DNA of 5,221 nucleotides from Gammaproteobacteria bacterium (GTDB lineage Bacteria; Pseudomonadota; Gammaproteobacteria; Pseudomonadales; Litorivicinaceae): assembly GCA_002705325.1 (NCBI GenBank), contig PAFS01000014.1, positions 5,209-10,429 on the forward strand, written 5' to 3'. Shown here in pieces: positions 1 to 5,221 of this stretch. The position numbers and the translations under genes are program-made. The notes beneath the pieces are model-generated. The model did no database searches and was not told the DNA's origin. It saw nothing but the letters and a program-made list of their open reading frames with translations. Each line of letters begins with the position of its first letter. Position 1 is the stretch's first letter.

Positions 1-163
1 AACAATGCGCAAGATCATCATCATGAAATAATTTTTGAATTCGTAATGGCCCCTCGTGGGAGAGTTTGGCGAGCGCTGTCTTCCCATGAGCGGTCTTCTG
101 AAAATTGCAGGCAATTTTCGCAGGCCAGATACCGGTATTACAGCCAGCGCCAATCTGTTTCAC
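1..163 (-). CDS. ureD: Urease accessory protein UreD (UreH), N-terminal 54 codons, cut by the left edge
   Basis: UreD is a scaffold for the UreD-UreF-UreG complex, which delivers nickel to apo-urease in the cytoplasm. The minus-strand frame shows the family's N-terminal pattern: a W-x-A segment (residues 13-15, WPA), then GKTAL (27-31), then the signature HEGPLRIQK (36-44), which matches the usual 'h-x-GPL-x-VQ-(K/R)' block of UreD, and a following acidic stretch ending HC. An in-frame TGA lies at 188-190, and the only usual start codon after it is GTG at 161-163, so the start is well bounded. The SD is weak (GGA six bases upstream). Full UreD proteins are roughly 270-290 residues, so most of the gene is outside. 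ureD often heads a urease operon (ureDABC...), so urease structural genes probably continue to the left; this is inferred. Plus-strand open frames here are shadows. Confidence 0.8.
   Translation of the reverse strand, partial: MKQIGAGCNTGIWPAKIACNFQKTAHGKTALAKLSHEGPLRIQKLFHDDDLAHC
100..119. repeat. Perfect 9-bp inverted repeat with 2-base centre, inside ureD
   Basis: GAAAATTGC (100-108) and GCAATTTTC (111-119) are exact reverse complements separated by AG. The palindrome falls in codons 15-22 of ureD, about 45 bases after its GTG start. In mRNA it could form a tight hairpin early in the reading frame, or it could be a dimeric protein site in the DNA. Either role is inferred. Confidence 0.6.
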
Positions 164-302
164 AAAAATTCCAGCGAGACGATAACGTCAAGGTTCACAG
201 AATTTATCCGAGTATTTGGCTGGGGGCTTATCAATCTCACCACCCCAAGATCAAAAATAAATAAAAACGGAGCCATCCCAGACATTTCAACTCACAATCA
301 AC

Positions 303-448
303 CTTGAGCAACCGTTGGGAAGAAACACGAATCATAGGTCATAAGTGCTTTCGCGCATCACTTTCACAAGTCTTGAGCCTCCAACGGTGAAGTCCTCTGT
401 CCATCAATTGATCATCTGACTTAGTTTTGTAGAGGGCAAAACTTGAGC
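303..448. repeat. Three direct copies of CTTGAGC at about 70-base spacing
   Basis: CTTGAGC occurs at 303-309, 372-378 and 442-448, spaced 69 and 70 bases apart. On the minus strand each copy reads GCTCAAG, and the two lower copies directly follow the arms of the inverted repeat at 311-388. A seven-base word can recur by chance, so this is a weak but visible pattern. It could mark operator sites or parts of an RNA structure. Confidence 0.35.
311..388. repeat. 8-bp inverted repeat enclosing 62 bases, possible structured leader
   Basis: ACCGTTGG (311-318) and CCAACGGT (381-388) are exact reverse complements. In a minus-strand transcript they could pair as the base stem of a larger structure. 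Inside, AAGTG and CACTT (minus-strand sense, around 342-362) could form a second stem, and GCGAAAGC within its loop resembles a GAAA-capped mini-hairpin. The element lies about 150 bases upstream of the ureD start. It matches no riboswitch class I know: I looked for guanidine, cobalamin, TPP and glycine signatures. The repeat is seen directly; an RNA role is inferred. Confidence 0.4.
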
Positions 449-652
449 CATAGAAAAACCTCTCCGATTAATGAATTACGCATGGATCTGCCCATTGCAG
501 AAGTGAGCTATGAAACTCAGAAAATTGAGCAATCAGCGCGTCACTCATACCGCAGCAGTCACAACAACACCGCTTCTGTACCCTGCAAGTGCTCGAAACC
601 ACAGGTGACAACCCTGCCAGGCTACACTATTCAAAAAGTCGTTTTGAGACCC

Positions 653-673
653 AAAAATCGAAGCGAGTCGCTT
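653..673 (-). terminator. Weak intrinsic-terminator-like hairpin after the extradiol dioxygenase gene
   Basis: On the minus strand, 15 bases after the dioxygenase stop codon, AAGCG-ACT-CGCTT can form a 5-bp stem with a 3-base loop. CGA and then a run of five T follow it. The stem is short and three bases separate it from the T-run, so termination would be inefficient. A second, AT-rich hairpin (TCAAAA/TTTTGA, 631-647) lies just downstream. The position supports an operon end here, but the signal is marginal. Confidence 0.3.
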
Positions 674-687
674 ACAGTCAAGGGTTA

Positions 688-1485
688 TCACGCCGAGTCA
701 AGCACAAAACTCAGCATACTCAAGGATTTGTATTGAACATGCCTAGGCTGCATCGTGAGTTTATCGCTGGCATGCCTGCTCCCCAAGACATAGAACAATG
801 GCCAATAGTGTCCAAGATCCTCGGGCGGAACCGCCAAAGTTGCGTCTTTGCCCAATGCTTCATGATCAAATAGACGTTGTGGTGTGTCGGTTTCGACTAC
901 ATTAATCACAAGATCATTGAACCTCTGAGCCCAATCATGCGGGGGGGCATCGATGTTCCACTCCATTTGAACCAATGTATGAACCACGTTGCCAGACCCC
1001 AATATGAGAACGCCTTGCTCCCGAAGTGGACGTAAAGCGCGCCCCACCTCATAGTGCCAGGAAATAGGTTTTGAAGCGTCCATACTAAGCTGCAGAACGG
1101 GGACATCGGCGTCAGGATAGATTGCGGAGAGCACAGCCCAGGTGCCATGATCGAGTCCCCAGTCGTAATCCAGCTCCACACCGATTGGAGCCAAGAGATC
1201 TAAAATCAAATCAGCAAGTTCTGGGCTTCCGGGTGCTGGATACTGGATATCAAACAGCGCCGCCGGGAGGTTTGATCCAAAGTCGTGAATGGTTCGTGGA
1301 GTATCTGCCGCTGTCACTCGAACCCCTTTAGTGCACCAGTGTGCTGAAACGCAGAGGATTGCTCTAGGAGCTGGGAATCGGTCGGCAAGTTCACGCCAAG
1401 CACTTACCGTCTTTGGATCATCCAGTATTGTTGTTGGGGATCCGTGCCCAAAGAAAGCCACTGGCATTAAGCAGTTATCAGACAT
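688..1485 (-). CDS. ygiD: Class III extradiol ring-cleaving dioxygenase, YgiD / 4,5-DOPA dioxygenase family
   Basis: A cytosolic LigB-superfamily enzyme of 265 residues, the normal size for the family. Members open catechol-type rings next to the diol using a metal ion; characterised ones act on L-DOPA and similar catechols. Visible motifs are the N-terminal FFGHGSP (H14), SAHW (H49), LDHGTW (H113), GSGNVVH (H169) and LGHYWPLFYVLG (H226). By family pattern H14, H49 and H226 are the likely metal ligands and H169 the likely acid/base residue. An in-frame stop at 1501-1503 makes ATG 1483-1485 the first ATG. The short lead before MPVAFFGHGSP resembles that of E. coli YgiD. No Shine-Dalgarno site precedes the ATG; instead there is TATAAT (1490-1495). 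The gene follows the Rieske gene by 65 bases, suggesting a shared catabolic operon. The family is clear; the natural substrate here is unknown and need not be DOPA. Confidence 0.9.
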   Translation of the reverse strand: MSDNCLMPVAFFGHGSPTTILDDPKTVSAWRELADRFPAPRAILCVSAHWCTKGVRVTAADTPRTIHDFGSNLPAALFDIQYPAPGSPELADLILDLLAPIGVELDYDWGLDHGTWAVLSAIYPDADVPVLQLSMDASKPISWHYEVGRALRPLREQGVLILGSGNVVHTLVQMEWNIDAPPHDWAQRFNDLVINVVETDTPQRLFDHEALGKDATLAVPPEDLGHYWPLFYVLGSRHASDKLTMQPRHVQYKSLSMLSFVLDSA

Positions 1486-1550
1486 AGCTATTATAAGTTT
1501 TCATGTAGCAAGGCGGCCGGCTTTCATGAGCAACGATCGGAGCGCTGTTG

Positions 1551-2783
1551 TTACGAAATTAAACCGTGCTCTGAAGCGAAGCTTCGATAACGTTTTAAGA
1601 GCCATTTATTGAGTTGCGGGAGAGTCTCCTCTTTTGGAGCATACCTCCCTCGCTGCGCAAACCTCGACTTCAGGCCCGTATGAGCCGAAATATTTGCCTC
1701 GACGTCTTGATTATTAAACAGCTCCAAACCAGCCACCACCGAAGGGAACGTGGCCTCAAACGTAGAAAGTTGCAGCGTCGATTCTGGATACAGGAATCCT
1801 ACTCTGATAGTGAAATTATTTGCGCCCTTGGGTAATAACAAATAGTACAAAACCCCATCCGGCACCGCTGCAAAAAAGAGATTGGGCATGACACACGCGA
1901 ACATCACCCTCCTTCTCTCGTTGTCCGTTAACGTCTCTAAAACTGGAAACATGCATTTGAAGTTTGGTGTGAAATTGCCGTCAGCGTAATTAAATCCCGT
2001 TGGGTGATAGATCGCGCCGTCATCGTCGTCAAGCCACTCTACAAATGTGACCTTCGTTGACGGAGCGAAATCATGCACCTTCTGATGCAAATACGCAGTG
2101 TGGTAGGGCTCGATCGCATTTTCATGCATGAATTTCCAATTCCAAAGCTGGTCTTCCCAGTCAACTGTAGGCGTCGCAATGAGTTGATCCATATGATGAT
2201 TGCGAACCTCGTCGGACAGCCGGACCAGCCTAGAACTGAGCGATGGTGGCGAATCAGAGAAACACACAAATAAGAAACCATTCCATTCGGTGACTTTTAG
2301 AGTGGGGAGACTATGGCTTTCTCGCAAGTCAGCTAATTTAATGTGTGCTCCCATCTCCGGCGCAGATGTTAGCTTTCCAGTTAAATCATAGGACCACGAA
2401 TGAAACGGGCAAATCAGGTGTTTCGCGTTGCCTGTGGCATCGCCCAGTAGATGGCCTCTATGTTGACAAACCGCACTCAACGCTCTGACCTCGCGGTCTT
2501 CTCCGCGCACAATCAAAAGGGGGTCGTCAATGACCGTGATCGAAAAATAATCTCCAGCGTTGGGTATTAGGCTTGCGTGCCCAACGCAAATCCATTCCTG
2601 GTCCCAGATGGCGGCTCTCTCAAAATCGAACCAGCGCTCTGAGGTATATAGCTTCGGTGGCAGCGCGATGCTATCTCGCACATCGCCGGCAGACTGCTGG
2701 ACTGCATCCAATATACCCTCAAGGTCGAGGTCTGCGAAATTATCATGATGGCTCTCGCTAGATGCCAGCAACTCAACAGCCAT
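1551..2783 (-). CDS. Rieske [2Fe-2S] aromatic ring-hydroxylating-type oxygenase, alpha subunit
   Basis: The catalytic subunit of a Rieske non-heme iron oxygenase, 410 residues, typical length. Such enzymes use O2 and electrons from a partner reductase for dihydroxylation, monohydroxylation or N/O-demethylation. The N-terminal Rieske domain (about 42-170) has C106-Q-H108 and C125-PF-H128 as [2Fe-2S] ligands. The C-terminal catalytic domain begins near NWKFMHEN (215-222). It carries E225-x-x-H228-x4-H233 and a late aspartate, D360 in NNQDVEAN, giving the 2-His-1-carboxylate iron site. The residue bridging the Rieske cluster and the iron is Glu (E225) rather than the Asp of naphthalene dioxygenase; Glu is known in carnitine monooxygenase CntA. 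ATG at 2781-2783 is preceded by AGGAG six bases upstream. It follows hyuB by 29 bases. No beta subunit, ferredoxin or reductase is present in the window, so those partners lie elsewhere. Family certain, substrate unknown. Confidence 0.93.
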   Translation of the reverse strand: MAVELLASSESHHDNFADLDLEGILDAVQQSAGDVRDSIALPPKLYTSERWFDFERAAIWDQEWICVGHASLIPNAGDYFSITVIDDPLLIVRGEDREVRALSAVCQHRGHLLGDATGNAKHLICPFHSWSYDLTGKLTSAPEMGAHIKLADLRESHSLPTLKVTEWNGFLFVCFSDSPPSLSSRLVRLSDEVRNHHMDQLIATPTVDWEDQLWNWKFMHENAIEPYHTAYLHQKVHDFAPSTKVTFVEWLDDDDGAIYHPTGFNYADGNFTPNFKCMFPVLETLTDNERRRVMFACVMPNLFFAAVPDGVLYYLLLPKGANNFTIRVGFLYPESTLQLSTFEATFPSVVAGLELFNNQDVEANISAHTGLKSRFAQRGRYAPKEETLPQLNKWLLKRYRSFASEHGLIS

Positions 2784-2789
2784 AACTCT

Positions 2790-2795
2790 CTCCTC
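2790..2795 (-). promoter_or_regulatory. Ribosome binding site of the Rieske oxygenase gene
   Basis: The minus strand reads GAGGAG, and the six bases AGAGTT separate it from the ATG at 2781-2783. This is a near-ideal Shine-Dalgarno site and fixes the start of the Rieske gene. Confidence 0.7.
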
Positions 2796-2812
2796 GTGGT
2801 CTTTCTTTTAAA

Positions 2813-4363
2813 TCAGCGGCTGGGGCCAAAGCCTCCCCCGCCGGGGGTTTCCATTAAAACCTCATCTGTCGGCAACATTTCTCTCTTTTTTGCTTCCAGT
2901 AAAGGCTCTCCATTTATTAAAAATGCACCAGTTTTTCCTGGTTCTCCCCCCCCAAGCCCCTTCGCGGGAATATTGAGGCGACTGGGAATAGCGTTCAGAA
3001 ACCAACGGCTGTCTGTATTCATTTTGAAACCAATTCTTTGGCCATCGCCGCCTTTAAATCGACCTTGACCCCCGGAGCCATTCACAAGCTCTTTAGTCGT
3101 AAATTCGATAGGGATAGAGGCCTCCAGAACCTCAATTGGAACCGCTGACACACCGGTGGGGTAGCAGGTAGCAGATAATCCATCCTTGCTGGCTCTCGCT
3201 CCCATACCTCCCGAATAATTAAACATTGAGCTAGTGAAGTGATCTCCAGTTGCACCTCTCCCCTGTATCTGGAAAGTCCAAACTGCGCCAGATCCCTCGG
3301 CTACCACTTTGTCGGGTACAACTTGGGACAACGCATTCAATATCGGAAATGGGACGTACATTCCCACGACATGCCTAGCGTTAACGGGAACTGGGTACTT
3401 CGCGTTGACAATGCAACGGTCAGGTGCAACGACTTTGATAGGGGCCAAACTACCTGCATTGTTGGGTAGTTCAGGATTGACGATGCTCTTGACCGCGAAA
3501 GTGCTGTAGGCGTGGGTATATGCCATCACGACATTAATTCCGGAAGCGCTGGGCGGCGAGCTTCCGGCAAAGTCAATTTCGACGCTTCCTTTTTCACTAT
3601 CAATTGTCACTGAGGTCACCAGCTTAATAACTTCTCCGCCCGGAACATCAAAAGTGCTCTCGCCGACAAAAGTTCCCCCGGTAAGCTTCCTGATGGCCTC
3701 TCTCGTTGACGTTTCTGACCTGGAGATAATCTCGTTGGATAGCAGGTCGATATCGTCGATTCCGTAGCGGTCGCACATCGCATTCAATCGCTCGGCTCCA
3801 GTCTTTCCGCTCGCTACTTGAGCTCCCAAATCACCGAAGATCGCTTTCGGCGTTCGGACATTTGTCTCAATGATCTGCGCTAACGTCGCGTTGAGTTCTC
3901 CCCTTTCGTACAACTTAAGAACGGGTATCCAAAGGCCCTCCTCGTGAATGTCTCTAGCGCCTGCACCGATTCCATAACCCCCAATATCAGTGTGATGGAT
4001 TGTTGAACCACAAAATCCAATCAAGCGGTCGTTCCTAAAAATCGGCGTCAATATCGTGATATCAAAAAAATGACCGGCAGACATCCAAGGGTCATTGGTG
4101 ATCAGAACATCCCCGTTGTTCAGATCATCAACCGGGATCTCTCTAATCAAATTTTCTGCAGCCGCTCCGAGAGAGTTTATGTGCCCGGGCGTACCAATCA
4201 GCGCCTGCGCTACCATTCTGGCGTTTGCATCAAATAATGCTGTCGCCAGATCCCCCGCTTCTCTGACAATTGGGCTAAACGCTGTGCGCTTAAGCGCCTT
4301 GGCTTGCTCACCAACTATGCTGATTAGATGACCCCACATTAACTCGAGTTCGATACCGTCCAT
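2813..4363 (-). CDS. hyuB: Hydantoinase B/oxoprolinase family protein (HyuB)
   Basis: A 516-residue, apparently complete member of the HyuB family. With HyuA it forms ATP-dependent enzymes such as N-methylhydantoinase, 5-oxoprolinase, caprolactamase and the related acetone and acetophenone carboxylases. Family features in order: the REAGDLATALFD block (34-45; usual form 'E-x-x-D-x-S-x-x-x-x-D'), TPGH (58-61), GDVLITNDPW with H98 and D101 (84-101), HHTDIGG (123-129, likely metal-binding region), EEGLWIP (141-147), VPIEVLE (408-414), glycine-rich GSGGQGRFKGGDG (429-441), and the C-terminal GGGGFG tail (508-513). ATG 4361-4363 overlaps the hyuA stop by one base and has a strong SD, so translation is probably coupled and the two subunits made together. 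No frameshift is seen, although a run of eight G (2946-2953) lies in the gene. Hydrolysis of a cyclic amide is the likeliest reaction; carboxylation cannot be excluded. Confidence 0.92.
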   Translation of the reverse strand: MDGIELELMWGHLISIVGEQAKALKRTAFSPIVREAGDLATALFDANARMVAQALIGTPGHINSLGAAAENLIREIPVDDLNNGDVLITNDPWMSAGHFFDITILTPIFRNDRLIGFCGSTIHHTDIGGYGIGAGARDIHEEGLWIPVLKLYERGELNATLAQIIETNVRTPKAIFGDLGAQVASGKTGAERLNAMCDRYGIDDIDLLSNEIISRSETSTREAIRKLTGGTFVGESTFDVPGGEVIKLVTSVTIDSEKGSVEIDFAGSSPPSASGINVVMAYTHAYSTFAVKSIVNPELPNNAGSLAPIKVVAPDRCIVNAKYPVPVNARHVVGMYVPFPILNALSQVVPDKVVAEGSGAVWTFQIQGRGATGDHFTSSMFNYSGGMGARASKDGLSATCYPTGVSAVPIEVLEASIPIEFTTKELVNGSGGQGRFKGGDGQRIGFKMNTDSRWFLNAIPSRLNIPAKGLGGGEPGKTGAFLINGEPLLEAKKREMLPTDEVLMETPGGGGFGPSR

Positions 4364-5221
4364 TAGCTCCCCTCCATCCGCTCAGCGACTACTGCGCCGT
4401 CTTTAGCCACAGTCGCTCGCCAATTTGGAAGGATCAGAATCGTTGTCTCTCTCTCTTCAATTATGCACGGCCCCTGCAAGGTCTGCTCCCTGCCCAGGCT
4501 CTCTCTATCATAGACATCCGCGGTCAGTGCTTCACTGCCGAGATAAATACTCCTTCGTCCCTTGGGCGAACCGAGCCGAATGTCGACCTCTCTATCAACA
4601 AATCTGCTCTCTGAGAGGCTAAAGGAGGAAACTCGCCAGGCCACGATTTCTATATCCATGCCATCCAGCGACAACCCGTATATGCTCTGGTATTCCCGTT
4701 CGAACATCGACGCAAAGTTTTCACTGTCCTTTTCGGTTGGAGTCTCTCGGCCAAGGGGGACAGTGACTTCGGTTTGTTGTCCGATATACCTCATATCAAC
4801 AGAGAAGCTATAACCGATACTGTCACCGGAGAGGCCAGCGTTGACGAGTGCTTCCTTGCCCTCTGCCATCATTTCCGACATGAGGACATCAACGATACCC
4901 CAGTCCATTTGCGCAAGTTTCATCAAATTGCTTCGAGCTAAATCGATCCGGATTGGAGTGACCAAAGTCCCGAATGCACTTAGCACAGAGGCCATTCTGG
5001 GAAAAATGACTTTGTGACTCTCCAACTGCTCAGCAACGTAGCACGCGTGTATGGGGCCAGCACCACCAAAAGCGAGGAGAGGTAACCCCCTATAATTCAC
5101 GCCCCGCTCTGTAGCGTGGGTCCTCGCAGCGGCGGCCATCGCCTCGCCAACCAAACTGTATATGCCATAAGCCGCCTGGTGGTCTGATACGTTGAGTTTA
5201 AGAGCGAGGCTTGATATCGCA
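4363..5221 (-). CDS. hyuA: Hydantoinase A/oxoprolinase family protein (HyuA), C-terminal part, cut by the right edge
   Basis: This is the C-terminal 285 residues of a HyuA-type subunit, which carries the ATP-using (actin-like/ASKHA-related) part of the HyuAB enzyme. Family members are about 680-700 residues, so some 60% lies beyond the right edge. The frame stays open to position 5221. A TTG at 5152-5154 could be mistaken for a start, but conserved family sequence continues upstream of it (HQAAYGIYS leading into VGEAM). Visible motifs counted from the window edge: LLAFGGAGPIHA (48-59), the hallmark of the family; an FPRMASVLSAFG block just after; DMRYIGQQTEV; the FEREYQSIYGL block followed by IEIVAWRV; and near the end GPCIIEERETTILILPNW. 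It ends with TAA at 4363-4365, overlapping the hyuB ATG by one base, as expected for a two-subunit enzyme. The family is sure; the substrate is not determined. Confidence 0.9.
   Translation of the reverse strand, partial: AISSLALKLNVSDHQAAYGIYSLVGEAMAAAARTHATERGVNYRGLPLLAFGGAGPIHACYVAEQLESHKVIFPRMASVLSAFGTLVTPIRIDLARSNLMKLAQMDWGIVDVLMSEMMAEGKEALVNAGLSGDSIGYSFSVDMRYIGQQTEVTVPLGRETPTEKDSENFASMFEREYQSIYGLSLDGMDIEIVAWRVSSFSLSESRFVDREVDIRLGSPKGRRSIYLGSEALTADVYDRESLGREQTLQGPCIIEERETTILILPNWRATVAKDGAVVAERMEGS
4369..4375 (-). promoter_or_regulatory. Ribosome binding site of hyuB, inside the 3' end of hyuA
   Basis: The minus strand reads GGAGGGG, then AGCTA, then the hyuB ATG at 4361-4363. The site lies in the last codons of hyuA, and the stop/start junction is TAATG. 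This arrangement is typical of translationally coupled subunit genes. Confidence 0.75.

Larger units (their letters stand above)
164..687. other. Intergenic stretch between the extradiol dioxygenase and ureD, no convincing gene
   Basis: About 520 bases separate the dioxygenase stop from the ureD start. No open frame on either strand resembles a known protein family. The plus-strand open frame around 443-736 begins at a TTG, has unremarkable composition and runs into the dioxygenase gene on the other strand. Two tiny minus-strand frames have an ATG: 468-548 (26 residues, no good SD) and 404-451 (15 residues, with GGAGAGG seven bases upstream). A third (339-404, 21 residues) begins at an ATG overlapping the stop of the second. 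The stretch also holds a hairpin-type inverted repeat, repeated CTTGAGC words and a weak terminator-like hairpin, listed separately. Its size and position suit the promoter and leader of a urease operon. I found no good sigma-70 or sigma-54 promoter by eye. Confidence 0.6.

Noticed and set aside
262..290. TTGAAA (minus strand, 285-290) as a -35 box for ureD
   Set aside because: At 17-base spacing the -10 position reads TTTTTA, a poor match, and nearby spacings are no better in an AT-rich stretch.
46..307. Two overlapping plus-strand open frames of 72 and 83 codons at the left edge
   Set aside because: They lie opposite and upstream of the minus-strand ureD start, which carries a recognisable family motif; their own translations resemble nothing and have odd composition.
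611..625. Sigma-54-like sequence CCTGGCAGGGTTGTC on the minus strand
   Set aside because: The required GC of the -12 element does not fall at the right distance from GG, and the site is far from ureD.
443..873. Plus-strand open frames in the gap and over the dioxygenase 3' end
   Set aside because: TTG or internal starts, no recognisable motif, and they run into the well-supported dioxygenase gene on the other strand.
1486..1550. Small frames between the Rieske and dioxygenase genes
   Set aside because: Two 8-codon frames starting ATGAAA exist, but neither has a ribosome binding site or any sign of conservation that I can judge.
1577..1586. Palindrome CGAAGCTTCG near the end of the Rieske gene
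   Set aside because: It is inside coding sequence with no following T-run; a 10-base palindrome of this kind is expected now and then by chance.
5152..5154. TTG as start of the HyuA-type gene
   Set aside because: The frame remains open to the window edge and conserved family sequence continues upstream, so the gene is cut by the window rather than starting there.

Overview
The window is a catabolic-type gene cluster. Every gene I can support lies on the minus strand, so transcription runs from high to low coordinates. In that order it holds: the C-terminal part of an ATP-dependent hydantoinase/oxoprolinase-type subunit A (HyuA, cut by the right edge); a complete subunit B (HyuB); a Rieske non-heme iron oxygenase alpha subunit; a class III extradiol dioxygenase of the YgiD/4,5-DOPA dioxygenase family; a stretch of about 520 bases with no convincing protein gene; and the first 54 codons of ureD, a urease accessory gene that runs off the left edge.

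The organism looks like a bacterium, probably a proteobacterium: compact operon layout, clear Shine-Dalgarno sites, and protein families common in proteobacterial catabolic clusters. Base composition is intermediate, neither strongly GC-rich nor AT-rich. I cannot name a genus. I see no transposase, integrase, tRNA, rRNA or CRISPR array.

Layout: 4363-5221 hyuA (partial) and 2813-4363 hyuB overlap by one base (TAATG), with a strong ribosome binding site for hyuB inside the end of hyuA. The Rieske gene (1551-2783) follows after 29 bases, and the extradiol dioxygenase (688-1485) after 65 bases. These four are probably one operon. A weak terminator-like hairpin follows the dioxygenase. The non-coding stretch 164-687 holds an 8-bp inverted repeat with a 62-base spacer and three copies of CTTGAGC about 70 bases apart. 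It may be the leader or control region of the urease operon that starts with ureD at position 163.

How the genes may work together (inference): HyuAB would open an amide, lactam or hydantoin-like ring, or carboxylate a substrate, using ATP. The Rieske oxygenase would hydroxylate or N/O-dealkylate. The YgiD-type enzyme would cleave a catechol-like ring. Urease next door would use urea, possibly released from a ureido or hydantoin nitrogen compound. The substrate cannot be read from this sequence. The combination is the most interesting point in the window. The oxygenase's electron-transfer partners, any transporter and any regulator must lie outside.
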